A stretch of 14,711 nucleotides of DNA from an uncultured Collinsella sp. GTDB lineage: Bacteria; Actinomycetota; Coriobacteriia; Coriobacteriales; Coriobacteriaceae. How positions within the stretch are numbered: the stretch's first letter is position 1; each line of letters opens with the position of its first letter. The stretch lies in the NCBI GenBank assembly GCA_902490325.1, contig CABUDJ010000053.1:1-14711 (forward strand). The letters run 5' to 3'. Of this stretch, positions 1-7,025 are shown one piece after another. The position numbers and the translations under genes are program-made. The notes under the pieces were generated by a model, which saw only the letters and a list, made by a program, of their open reading frames with translations, had not been told where the DNA came from and made no database searches.

Positions 1-114
1 CGACGCTGCAAACGCCCCTAAGCGGCAATCTGACGTTCAATCGTCGGTCGCGTACCCAAAGTACGCTTCCCTCCTCTTTCACGTCACCTTGCTCGCTTAG
101 GGGCGTTTTCGCTG
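1..114 (-). ncRNA. Structured ~115-nt repeat element, copy A
   Basis: On the minus strand this matches the element at 9686-9800 in length, ends and core. It starts with CAGCGA (114-109) and ends with GCAGCGTCG (9-1, at the window edge). Stem P1 is a perfect 15-bp pairing of 94-108 with 10-24, extended by 4 bp (89-92 with 25-28) after one bulged base. A GG/GA internal loop (87-88 and 29-30) follows, then stem P2 (81-86 with 31-36). The loop beyond P2 holds a conserved purine tract, GAAAGAGGAG, and a GCGTAC/GTACGC hairpin (61-66 with 50-55). No ORF of note is present. The copy lies downstream of the nucleoid-protein gene and its terminator. Whether it leads into a gene beyond the window cannot be seen. 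It could be a small RNA, a leader element or a mobile repeat. Confidence 0.6.
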
Positions 115-160
115 ACGTGAGCTCAACCTGCGGCGCAATGTCAGCAACCAAGCCGAAAAC

Positions 161-202
161 AAAAAAGGCCGAAGTCCCAAAAGGCTTCGGCCTTTGTTTT
201 TT
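161..202 (-). terminator. Bidirectional intrinsic terminator after the nucleoid-protein gene
   Basis: An 11-bp perfect stem (AAAGGCCGAAG at 164-174 with CTTCGGCCTTT at 185-195) encloses a 10-nt loop. It is flanked by T-rich tracts on both strands: TTTGTTTTTT at 193-202 on the plus strand, and the complement of the A-rich tract at 155-166 on the minus strand. It lies about 20 nt beyond the stop codon of the minus-strand gene ending at 221, so it should end that transcript. Confidence 0.9.
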
Positions 203-220
203 GCAACGTCCAAGAGCAGT

Positions 221-1225
221 TTATCGATTCTCAATACTTCCGATGTTCTTGAGCTCGATGGAGATGAGGCCGTTGGGCTCGTTGACAAACTCGATGTACT
301 CAGAGTTCGAACCCATCTCGGCCGGGAAGCTGATCTCGATGCCCGTGTCGGTACGGATCTTGTGATTGCGCACGGCCGCGCGCTCAACTTGCTTGCGCTC
401 CACGGGAACGCGCTCAGGCACCTTCTCCTCAGTCAGTGCCGCGCGCACGCTCTCCTTGATAACTGGTTCGTCCTCAAAGACCTCATCGACGATATCCCAA
501 GGCGGCAGCTCCTCGTCATCCTCGACTTTCTCGGCAACGGCAGCCTTAACCTTGGCGAGTGCTACAGCCGTGTTGGCACCGTGCTCCTCGGCGACTTCCT
601 CGACCACACGCGTCACGGTGTCGATGACCTCCTTGCCCGATACCCCCGTGTCGCACTGCAGCAGGCCATCGGGAATGAGCATGCGATCCTCGCCGGCAAT
701 CTTGCGCTTCTTATCCACATAGCCGATCTCCATGGTGCTTGCACGCACGATTGCATAGCTCGGCACCTTTTGCGAGGGATTCGGCAGAATGGCGTAGTGG
801 CGCGCAATGTCGTTGCGCACCTCGCCCTCTTCGCGACCCACCTCGTGCATAAAAGCCTGCTTGGAGCCCAGCAGCATCACGGCAAACCAGCGGGCATCCT
901 CATCGTCATCAAAGTCCGCCACAAGCACGTCAGTGGACTCGGCTTTCTCGGCCTTGGTAAGTTCGGAAGAGGTGAACTCCGCAATCTGCTGAGACAGATC
1001 CACGAACTCACGCTCACCAAAGAAATAGCCCTTGAGCTCGCCGCCGAATGCGGAGTTCTCGGCAAACGTGGCACGCTTGTTATCAGCCGAGGTACGAGCG
1101 CGCCGCAGGTGCGTGGTTACGAAATTACGCACGGTGCGGCTCTCGATATCGAGCTCGCGCTGGCTCATAACGTTGACGGCAGAGTCAAAGTCCAGGATAT
1201 GCAGAATCGCGTGATTGATTTTCAT
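221..1225 (-). CDS. Nucleoid-associated protein, NA37/YejK-like family
   Basis: A 334-residue soluble protein that looks like the 37-kDa nucleoid-associated family (NA37, YejK/NdpA-like). Family members bind the nucleoid, and their exact role is poorly known. The start reads MKINHAILHILD, the usual opening of these proteins in Gram-positive bacteria, and the length (about 330) fits. The middle contains the segment GYVDKKRKIAGEDRM and the C-terminal part ends in a compact beta-rich region (residues ~280-334). Around residues 240-275 there is a strongly acidic stretch (EDDEELPPWDIVDEVFEDE). An in-frame ATG lies three codons upstream (1234), but it has no spaced ribosome site, whereas a GGA sits about 9 nt before the ATG at 1225, so I prefer 1225. 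It is transcribed alone, with a promoter-like TATACT upstream and a terminator downstream. Family assignment is from recall of the sequence pattern. Confidence 0.8.
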   Translation of the reverse strand: MKINHAILHILDFDSAVNVMSQRELDIESRTVRNFVTTHLRRARTSADNKRATFAENSAFGGELKGYFFGEREFVDLSQQIAEFTSSELTKAEKAESTDVLVADFDDDEDARWFAVMLLGSKQAFMHEVGREEGEVRNDIARHYAILPNPSQKVPSYAIVRASTMEIGYVDKKRKIAGEDRMLIPDGLLQCDTGVSGKEVIDTVTRVVEEVAEEHGANTAVALAKVKAAVAEKVEDDEELPPWDIVDEVFEDEPVIKESVRAALTEEKVPERVPVERKQVERAAVRNHKIRTDTGIEISFPAEMGSNSEYIEFVNEPNGLISIELKNIGSIENR

Positions 1226-1263
1226 ATACGGCATTCCGTTCTAGATCGATTTCGGCACGAACC

Positions 1264-1269
1264 AGTATA
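1264..1269 (-). promoter_or_regulatory. Candidate -10 box for the nucleoid-protein gene
   Basis: On the minus strand 1269-1264 reads TATACT, five of six matches to the -10 consensus. It lies about 38 nt before the preferred start at 1225, which gives a leader of roughly 30 nt. I see no good -35 hexamer at normal spacing, so this rests on the -10 alone. Confidence 0.4.
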
Positions 1270-1300
1270 GCGGTCGATCCCGCCCCAGGCGCATCGAAGA

Positions 1301-1333
1301 TTGGTGCATCGGGGACAGGTTGCTTTGCACCAA
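1301..1333 (+). repeat. 33-bp palindrome-ended repeat, copy 1
   Basis: The ends form an inverted repeat (TTGGTGCA at 1301-1308, TGCACCAA at 1326-1333; one more A-T pair outside) around a 17-nt centre containing GGGGACAGGTT. A second copy at 2514-2546 matches 29 of 33 positions in the same orientation. This copy begins three bases past the stop codon of the hydrolase gene. No U-tract follows, so it is not a standard terminator. The form resembles a REP-like extragenic palindrome. Confidence 0.75.
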
Positions 1334-1336
1334 TGG

Positions 1337-2497
1337 TTAGCGCAGGAGCTCGGACTGCCAAGCCTCGAGCTGTTCTGCCAAGCTCTTGCCGGCAGCGGGC
1401 ATGTCGATCTGGGGACGTTTGGGCAGAAGCGCACACTTAAGAATCGCAACGATAGTCTGCGAGACAAAGCGTCGCGTATCCTTGTCAAAGCCTTGCGCAG
1501 CCTGGAGCATCACGGGCAGGCTCTCGCGCAGATTCCCAGCGATATCCGCAAACCGCTCAGCACCCGTAGCCTCAAGCACGGAGAACAACGCATCTACAAA
1601 ACGCTCGCGCTCGTTAGGCGACACCGCAAGCAGCATCTCGCGAATGGAGCCATCAACGTATCGAGCACCGGCGGACAGGCGCTCACAGTACACGAAGTCG
1701 CGACCATCAACCACCCAGCTAAAGGGATTATGCTGAAGCAGGCTGAACTCGGTGCTCTCAACGATGGCATAGTCCTCCTGTGTCTCGAACATCATGCCAA
1801 AGATCGACGACCGAGGTAGCGTCTTGTCGATTCGACCGGATAGATCGGCGAAGGCGTTGCCGCTCAGAAACTCCTCGACGAAGCCCGGACCATCATGGGA
1901 ATACGCCCGTTCGATTCGCTCACGGGCGACATCGGGGCACATCGCCGCACCGTACACCGCAAGGTTTCCACCCTTGGAATGACCTCCGCACAAAAGCGGC
2001 CCGTCAATCGCATCCGCCGCCTCGTCTACATAACGCGCCGCGGATTCCTGGGCCGGCACAGGACACCGGAACGCCATGTTAAAGTCCTCTTTCCAGCCCA
2101 CAATCGTGCTGTCGGTCCCCCGGAAGGCAAGATAGCTAAACCCCGCCGGAAATCGGAACGTCATGGCCGCAAACTGCTCCGTTGTCTCGGCATCACTCAC
2201 GCTACGATAGCCGCAAACACGAACGCCACGGTAGCGAGGGCTTGCTGCCACAGCCTCCAACAGGGCACGACTCCCCTCCGGATCCCACAGGTCGCCAATC
2301 ATGTCTTGGTAGCACTCGGCGCGCAGCAGCTCGCGTACGTCTAGGCCCTGCCAGTTCGTCAGCTCCGCCATATCACCCGGCAAACGCAAATAGGACAACC
2401 ACGCAAAGACCAGGCTATCCACCGCGCAGAACGGCCGTTCCTCAAACGGATCAAACGCTGTCTGGGCATAGGTCAAAAAATTAGGCGAATCCGACAT
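1337..2497 (-). CDS. DUF2974 (Mbeg1-like) alpha/beta-hydrolase family protein
   Basis: A 386-residue protein with the hallmarks of the DUF2974/Mbeg1-like group, lipase-like alpha/beta hydrolases of unproven substrate. Residues 123-129 read LAFRGTD, matching the beta-strand and oxyanion region of class-3 lipases. Residues 171-177 (GGHSKGG) form the nucleophile elbow, with Ser174 as likely nucleophile. HDGPGF (201-206) and the HNPFSWVVDG segment (256-265) carry the likely acid and histidine. I see no signal peptide or membrane helix, so it is probably cytoplasmic. The start is supported by a GGAGG site about 6 nt upstream. The gene is flanked on both sides by copies of a 33-bp repeat, and no convincing own terminator is seen. 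Family assignment is firm by motif; substrate is unknown. Confidence 0.85.
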   Translation of the reverse strand: MSDSPNFLTYAQTAFDPFEERPFCAVDSLVFAWLSYLRLPGDMAELTNWQGLDVRELLRAECYQDMIGDLWDPEGSRALLEAVAASPRYRGVRVCGYRSVSDAETTEQFAAMTFRFPAGFSYLAFRGTDSTIVGWKEDFNMAFRCPVPAQESAARYVDEAADAIDGPLLCGGHSKGGNLAVYGAAMCPDVARERIERAYSHDGPGFVEEFLSGNAFADLSGRIDKTLPRSSIFGMMFETQEDYAIVESTEFSLLQHNPFSWVVDGRDFVYCERLSAGARYVDGSIREMLLAVSPNERERFVDALFSVLEATGAERFADIAGNLRESLPVMLQAAQGFDKDTRRFVSQTIVAILKCALLPKRPQIDMPAAGKSLAEQLEAWQSELLR

Positions 2498-2513
2498 GGC
2501 CCTCCCATCAACT

Positions 2514-2546
2514 ATGGTGCATTGGGGTCAGGTTACTTTGCACCAA
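2514..2546 (+). repeat. 33-bp palindrome-ended repeat, copy 2
   Basis: Same element as at 1301-1333, same orientation, four mismatches. TGGTGCA (2515-2521) and TGCACCA (2539-2545) pair around a centre containing GGGGTCAGGTT. It sits 16 nt upstream of the hydrolase start codon. Its right end merges with the A-tract that forms the U-tail of the lactate dehydrogenase terminator, so it is placed between a terminator and the next gene. Confidence 0.75.
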
Positions 2547-2580
2547 AAAGGCGCCCGGGCCGTGTGGACCCGGACGCCTT
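2545..2580 (-). terminator. Intrinsic terminator of lactate dehydrogenase
   Basis: On the minus strand AAGGCG (2553-2548) and CCGGG (2559-2555) pair with 2569-2580. The one plus-strand C-A mismatch (2554/2574) becomes a G-U pair in minus-strand RNA. Five U residues follow (A-tract 2545-2549). It lies about 30 nt past the ldh stop codon. Confidence 0.88.
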
Positions 2581-2611
2581 CATTGTAGCTTTTCGCTCTA
2601 GCGAGCTTGAT

Positions 2612-3562
2612 TTAGCAGGAGAAGTCGACGCTGTCGATGATGTCCTTGAGGGCCTTGGCGGAGGCGGTGAGCTCATGCTGCTCGTCATCGTTCAGCGGCA
2701 CGGGGACGCGGCAGACGACGCCGTCGCGGCCAACGACCGTCGGCATGGAGATAGCCAGATCGGACAGGCCATACTCGCCCACCATGAGCGAGGAAACGGG
2801 CAGAACGGTCTGCTCATCGCGCATGACAGCGGTGCAGATGCGCTTGACGGCCATGGCGACGCCGTAGTAGGTGGCGTGCTTCTTCTCGATGATGGTGTAG
2901 GCGGAGTTCTTGACGTCCTCGGCGATACGCTTCTCGGCAGCCTCGTGCTCCAGATGACCGTGAAGCTCGCAGAAGGTGTTCAGCGGAACGCCAGCAACCT
3001 GAGCGCTGGACCAAGCGACAAACTCGGAGTCGCCGTGCTCGCCCATGACATAGGCCTGGACATCGCGCGGGTCAACCTCGACGTGGGCACCAAGCATCTG
3101 CTGCAGACGGCCAGTGTCGAGCACGGTGCCGGAGCCGATGACATGGCCCTCGGGCAGGCCGGACATCTTGATGGCAGCATAGGTCAGAACATCAACCGGG
3201 TTGGAGACGATTAGCAGAATGCCGTCGAAGCCGGACTTCTTAATCTCGGGGATAATGGACTTAAAGATGTTAACGTTCTTGTTGACCAGGTCCAGGCGGG
3301 TCTCACCGGGCTTCTGGGCAGCGCCAGCGGTGACGACGATCATGGCGGCGTCGGCGACATCGGAATAATCGCCGGCGTAGATCTTCATCGGCTCGGCAAA
3401 CGTCATGCCGTGCGCGATATCCAGAGCCTCACCCTCGGCGCGGTTCTTGTCCACGTCGATGAGGACCATCTCGGAGAACAGACCGCTCTGCATCAGAGCG
3501 AACGCCGAAGACGAACCGACGAAACCGCAGCCGACAATAGCGACCTTCTTCTCGTTAACCAT
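2612..3562 (-). CDS. ldh: L-lactate dehydrogenase
   Basis: A 316-residue cytoplasmic NAD-dependent L-lactate dehydrogenase that interconverts pyruvate and L-lactate, regenerating NAD+ in fermentation. The Rossmann motif GCGFVG lies at residues 11-16 and the NAD-ribose aspartate is Asp36. The active-site loop AQKPGETRLDL carries Gln83, the residue that marks lactate rather than malate dehydrogenase, and Arg89. Asp149 and Arg152 (DTGR) and the catalytic histidine His176 in GEHGDSE are present. Length equals the family norm. The start at 3562 has GGGAG seven bases upstream; the frame stays open for 26 further codons upstream, but those residues do not resemble the family. It is a single gene with a strong leader hairpin before it and a terminator after it. 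The adjacent 33-bp repeat shares the U-tract of its terminator. Confidence 0.96.
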   Translation of the reverse strand: MVNEKKVAIVGCGFVGSSSAFALMQSGLFSEMVLIDVDKNRAEGEALDIAHGMTFAEPMKIYAGDYSDVADAAMIVVTAGAAQKPGETRLDLVNKNVNIFKSIIPEIKKSGFDGILLIVSNPVDVLTYAAIKMSGLPEGHVIGSGTVLDTGRLQQMLGAHVEVDPRDVQAYVMGEHGDSEFVAWSSAQVAGVPLNTFCELHGHLEHEAAEKRIAEDVKNSAYTIIEKKHATYYGVAMAVKRICTAVMRDEQTVLPVSSLMVGEYGLSDLAISMPTVVGRDGVVCRVPVPLNDDEQHELTASAKALKDIIDSVDFSC

Positions 3563-3587
3563 TAGAAACTCCCATCTCTCTCCACAA

Positions 3588-3620
3588 ACAAGCCGCCCGG
3601 GAACGACCCGAGCGGCTTGT
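3588..3620 (-). terminator. GC-rich hairpin in the ldh leader: terminator or attenuator
   Basis: ACAAGCCGC (3588-3596) pairs with 3612-3620 and CGGG (3598-3601) with CCCG (3607-3610). The intervening C-A mismatch becomes G-U in minus-strand RNA, giving a 14-bp stem with a 5-nt loop. It is followed on the minus strand by the weak U-tract TTTGTGG. It could end the aminotransferase transcript from upstream. It also lies only about 8 nt before the ldh ribosome site, so transcripts starting near 3650 would cross it. Which role applies cannot be told from sequence. Confidence 0.55.
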
Positions 3621-3699
3621 CGTAATCCCAATACATCCAATCGGGACTTTGATTATGCCCCTATTCGCAGCCGAAAATCGACCGTTTACCGAAATTGTT

Positions 3700-3723
3700 T
3701 GCAGTATTCGTAAAATAACTGCA
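3700..3723. promoter_or_regulatory. Operator-like inverted repeat upstream of ldh
   Basis: TGCAGTATT (3700-3708) and AATAACTGCA (3714-3723) form an inverted repeat with a single-base indel, centred on CGTAA, in an AT-rich patch of a GC-rich region. It lies about 140 nt before the ldh start and just past the aminotransferase stop codon. The minus strand also carries CATAAT at 3657-3652, a possible ldh -10 box without a clear -35. It does not match the Rex consensus I know for redox control of ldh. Confidence 0.35.
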
Positions 3724-3763
3724 CGAAATCGGTTTCGAGCTATTGACGGGCCGAAACAGGTTT

Positions 3764-4927
3764 CTAATACAGGCCCGCCTCGCGAATGGCCTCGACAGCC
3801 AAAGCGATCTGATCGGGCGGCAGGACCAGCGCCATGCGCACGTGCCCCTCGCCCGAAGGACCAAAACTCGCGCCCGGCGTCACCACAACGCCGGCCTTCT
3901 CCATGAGCTCCTCGCAAAACGCCATGGAATCGGTGCGACCACCGGGAAGCTTGGCCCACACAAACATAGAGCCATGCGCGTTGGGACGCTCCCAGCCCAG
4001 GCCCTCAAGACCGTCGCACAGGGCATCGCGGCGCTCCTGGTACTTCAGACGCTGCGCCTCGACCTCATCGCGCGGACCGTTCAGGCAGGCGATGGCGGCC
4101 TTCTGGATCGGGAAGAACATACCGAAGTCGATCTGGCCGCGCAGCTTGGCAAAGGCCGAGACTACATCCTCGCGACCGACCAAAAAGCCGATGCGGGCAC
4201 CGGTGACGTTAAACGACTTGGAAAGCGAGAAGAACTCAACGCCCACCTCGAGCGCGCCGGGATACTGCAAGAAGCTGCCGCCCGGCTCGCCGTCGAACAC
4301 GATGTCGGAGTATGCGTTGTCATGGACGATGAGCAGGTCGTGCTCGCGGGCGAAAGCGATAATCTCCTCGTAGACCTCGGGCGTACCCACCGAGCCGACC
4401 GGGTTCGCGGGCAGCGACACGATCATATACTTGGCACGATCGGCCACCTCGGGATCGATACCCGCCACATAGGGCAGGTAATTATGCTCGGCAACCAGCG
4501 GATAGTATTCGAGCTTGGCATCGGCGATCTTGGCACCCGCCTCAAAGACCGGGTAGCACGGATCGGGAACCAGAATGGTGTCACCCGGATCGAGCAGGGC
4601 CAGGCCCAAATGGCCCACGCCCTCCTGCGTGCCGTTGCACGACTGCACCATAGACGGCGTAATGCCCGAAACGCCAAAGCGACGCTCATAGTAATCGCAC
4701 ACGGCTTGCTTGAGTTCGGGCAGGTCGCGCAGGGCATACTTCCACATCTCGGGATCTTGGGCTGCCTGCGTGAGCGCCTCGACCACGTGGTCGTACGGCT
4801 TAAAGTCGGGCGTGCCCACGCTCATGTTGTAAATGGTCTTGCCCTGAGCCTTCAGCGCGAGAAGCTTGTTGTTGAGCGAGGCGAAGACCTCCGCGCCAAA
4901 GCAGTCGAGACGCTGCGATGCCTGCAT
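3764..4927 (-). CDS. Class I/II PLP-dependent aminotransferase (DapL/AspC-like)
   Basis: A 387-residue fold-type I aminotransferase that would use pyridoxal phosphate to move an amino group between an amino acid and a 2-oxoacid. The PLP lysine is Lys237 in SLSKSFN, followed by TGARIGF. The PLP ring aspartate is Asp203 in HDNAYSD. NPVG is at residues 175-178, and Arg364 (HVRMAL) is the expected carboxylate-binding arginine. SCNGTQEGVGHL (96-107) forms the phosphate-binding region. The pattern is closest to the LL-diaminopimelate/aspartate aminotransferase branch, but the substrate cannot be settled by eye, so no symbol is given. The start at 4927 has AAGG seven bases upstream; the frame remains open for 30 further codons, but those run through the terminator hairpin at 4952-4977 and are not coding. 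The gene begins only 18 nt after that terminator's U-tract. Confidence 0.88.
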   Translation of the reverse strand: MQASQRLDCFGAEVFASLNNKLLALKAQGKTIYNMSVGTPDFKPYDHVVEALTQAAQDPEMWKYALRDLPELKQAVCDYYERRFGVSGITPSMVQSCNGTQEGVGHLGLALLDPGDTILVPDPCYPVFEAGAKIADAKLEYYPLVAEHNYLPYVAGIDPEVADRAKYMIVSLPANPVGSVGTPEVYEEIIAFAREHDLLIVHDNAYSDIVFDGEPGGSFLQYPGALEVGVEFFSLSKSFNVTGARIGFLVGREDVVSAFAKLRGQIDFGMFFPIQKAAIACLNGPRDEVEAQRLKYQERRDALCDGLEGLGWERPNAHGSMFVWAKLPGGRTDSMAFCEELMEKAGVVVTPGASFGPSGEGHVRMALVLPPDQIALAVEAIREAGLY

Positions 4928-4945
4928 GGTGCCACCTTTCGATAT

Positions 4946-4977
4946 AAAAAACGCGGCGCTCCGACAAGAGCGCCGCG
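4946..4977 (-). terminator. Strong intrinsic terminator between nadE and the aminotransferase gene
   Basis: A perfect 10-bp stem (CGCGGCGCTC at 4952-4961 with 4968-4977) with a 6-nt loop is followed on the minus strand by six U residues (A-tract 4946-4951). It should end the nadE transcript. It stands only about 18 nt before the aminotransferase start codon, leaving little room for a separate promoter after it. Confidence 0.93.
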
Positions 4978-4979
4978 CG

Positions 4980-5026
4980 ATACGGGCCATCAGATTGCAA
5001 AAGTGTAACGCTTGCAACCCCCGTAT
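4980..5026 (-). promoter_or_regulatory. Paired segment ahead of the nadE/aminotransferase terminator
   Basis: ATACGGG (4980-4986) pairs with CCCGTAT (5020-5026), and within it TTGCAA (4995-5000) can pair with TTGCAA (5012-5017). The nested structure sits between the nadE stop codon and the terminator at 4946-4977. It may be a 3' element of nadE or, if a promoter lies near 5030, the upper part of an attenuated leader for the aminotransferase gene. The minus strand carries TTGCAA then TCTGAT at 17-nt spacing, a poor promoter match. Confidence 0.35.
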
Positions 5027-5045
5027 TGGTTCAATTTAGCCAACC

Positions 5046-7025
5046 TTAGTCAACTGGATTGAGCGCGTCGATCTGCGCAAGCCACAGACACGAGCTAGCG
5101 TCACTCGGCATACGCCAATCGCCGCGCGGGCTGAGCGTCACCGATCCCACCTTGGGACCATCGGGCAGGCAGCTGCGCTTAAACTGCTGGGCAAAGAAGC
5201 GGCGGTAGAACGTACGTAGCCACGTGTGGACGGTCTTGACATCGTAGACGCCCTCAAAGCTCTTGAGCGCCATGTGGTAGATCTTGCCCGGCTCAAAGCC
5301 AAAACGTAGCAGGTAGTAGAGGAAGTAGTCGTGCAGCTCGTACGGGCCCACCAAATCCTCGGTCCTCTGCGCAATCTCGCCGTCGCCCGTGGGCGGCAGA
5401 AGCTCGGGGGACACCGGCGTATCGAGGATATCGAGCAAGACCTCGGCAATACGCCCGCCAAAGACATCGGCGGCATAGCGCACCAGATGGCGCACAAGCG
5501 TCTTGGGCACGCTCGCGTTGACGGCGTACATGCTCATGTGGTCGCCGTTATAGGTAGCCCAGCCGAGCGCCAGCTCCGACAGGTCGCCCGTGCCAATGAC
5601 AAAACCGCCAGCCTGGTTGGCCAGATCCATCAGGATCTGCGTACGCTCGCGGGCCTGGCTGTTCTCGTAGGTCACGTCCTGCACGGCCGGATCATGCTCG
5701 ATATCCTTAAAGTGCTGTTCCACGGCAGCATGGATTGAGACCTCGCGGAAGCTCACACCCAAGTCACGAGCGAGCGACTCGGCATTGGACTTAGTGCGGT
5801 GCGTCGTGCCAAAACCGGGCATGGAAACCGCCGTGATACCCGTGCGCGGCAGCCCCAGCGCATCGAAGGCACGCACGGTCACAAGCAGCGCTAGCGTGGA
5901 GTCCAAGCCGCCCGAAAGGCCGATGACCGCAGCCTTGGTACCTGTGTGGGCGAGGCGGGTCTTGAGGCCCGCAGTCTGTAGATCAAGGATCGTCTCGCAG
6001 CGCTCGGCCAAGTCGCCGTGGTCGGCCGGCACAAAGGGCGCGCGCGGGAAGACACGGTCGATGTCGCAGGCATCGCGCAGGACAGGTTCTTCGGCCAGCA
6101 CGCCCTCAAACGAAAACTCAACGGTCGTGGCCTCCGGAGCATCGTCGGTACACGTCCACGTCGTCGAGCGACGGCGTTCGGCAACCAGGCGGTCAAGGTC
6201 AACGTCGGCGATGGCCATATCGCAGGTAAGCAGTTTGGTCGCGGCGAGCTTGGAGCCGTTTTCGTAGACGAGGTTCTCGCCCGCAAAGACCATGTCGGTC
6301 GTGGACTCGCCCTCGCTCGCGTCCGCGTAGGCATAGGCGCAGTACAGGCGCGCGCTCTGGTTGGAAATGAGGCTGCGGCGGTAATCCGCCTTACCGATAA
6401 TCTCGTCCGAAGCCGACGGATTGAGGATCACCGTCGCACCGGCAAGCGCCATCTCGGTCGAAGGGGGCGCCGGCACCCACAGGTCCTCGCAGACCTCAAC
6501 GCCCAGCACCATATCCTCGGCACCTTCATCACAGCAGCGGTAGACAAGCCCCGAACCCAGCGGAACCGGACCCCGACCGGCAAACTCGACCCACACAGGA
6601 TCTGCGGGCGCCGGAGCAAACCAGCGGCGCTCGTAGAACTCGCCATAGTTGGGCAGATACTTCTTGGCCGTGAGGCCCAAAAGCTCGCCCGCGCAGCACA
6701 CGGCGGCGCAGTTGTAGATATTCTCGGCAACTGCAACGGGAAGACCGACGGTAAAGACAATCGGCAGCTCGCGGGTTTCATCGAGAATATGTGCCAGAGC
6801 AGTCTCACAGGCATGCAGCAGCGTGCGATTATGGAACAGATCGGCCGCGGTATAGCCGCACAGATTAAGCTCGGGCAGCACCAACGCACGAACGCCGCGC
6901 TCGGCAGCATCGCGAACAGCCGCCAGCGCAACCTCGGCATTGCCTTCGACATCGGCAACGCGAATCTGCGGCGACGCCGCCGCCACACGCAAAAAGCCAT
7001 CAGACTGAGAAAGGTGAAGATTCAT
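5046..7025 (-). CDS. nadE: Glutamine-dependent NAD+ synthetase
   Basis: A 659-residue cytoplasmic enzyme for the last step of NAD+ synthesis, amidating nicotinate adenine dinucleotide with ATP and glutamine-derived ammonia. The N-terminal half (about 1-290) is a nitrilase-type glutaminase with the triad Glu52 (LPELNLCGY), Lys121 or Lys122 (AKKYLPNYGEFYE) and Cys179 (VEVCEDLW). The C-terminal half (about 340-640) is the synthetase, with the ATP-binding loop SGGLDS at 371-376 and GTGDLSELALGW at 478-489. Length and two-domain order match the fused, glutamine-using form rather than the short ammonia-only form. The start is set by GGGAG seven bases upstream. It is divergent from the gene at 7229 and ends before a paired segment and a strong terminator. 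No damage is seen. Confidence 0.96.
   Translation of the reverse strand: MNLHLSQSDGFLRVAAASPQIRVADVEGNAEVALAAVRDAAERGVRALVLPELNLCGYTAADLFHNRTLLHACETALAHILDETRELPIVFTVGLPVAVAENIYNCAAVCCAGELLGLTAKKYLPNYGEFYERRWFAPAPADPVWVEFAGRGPVPLGSGLVYRCCDEGAEDMVLGVEVCEDLWVPAPPSTEMALAGATVILNPSASDEIIGKADYRRSLISNQSARLYCAYAYADASEGESTTDMVFAGENLVYENGSKLAATKLLTCDMAIADVDLDRLVAERRRSTTWTCTDDAPEATTVEFSFEGVLAEEPVLRDACDIDRVFPRAPFVPADHGDLAERCETILDLQTAGLKTRLAHTGTKAAVIGLSGGLDSTLALLVTVRAFDALGLPRTGITAVSMPGFGTTHRTKSNAESLARDLGVSFREVSIHAAVEQHFKDIEHDPAVQDVTYENSQARERTQILMDLANQAGGFVIGTGDLSELALGWATYNGDHMSMYAVNASVPKTLVRHLVRYAADVFGGRIAEVLLDILDTPVSPELLPPTGDGEIAQRTEDLVGPYELHDYFLYYLLRFGFEPGKIYHMALKSFEGVYDVKTVHTWLRTFYRRFFAQQFKRSCLPDGPKVGSVTLSPRGDWRMPSDASSCLWLAQIDALNPVD

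Noticed and set aside
194..1270. Long plus-strand open frame opposite the nucleoid-protein gene
   Set aside because: It is the antisense shadow of a gene with a recognisable product; in high-GC DNA such frames stay open by codon bias. The same applies to 3743-5008, 6018-7136 and 10525-11862 on the plus strand.
1301..1333. 33-bp repeat copy 1 as a terminator for the hydrolase gene
   Set aside because: The loop is 17 nt and no U-tract follows on either strand.
2612..3640. Longer lactate dehydrogenase start at 3640
   Set aside because: The extra 26 residues run through the leader hairpin, do not resemble the family, and lack a ribosome site; 3562 has a good site and family-like N-terminus.
4980..5026. 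T-box riboswitch upstream of the aminotransferase gene
   Set aside because: No T-box sequence or specifier loop can be found; only the general stem-plus-terminator layout is similar.
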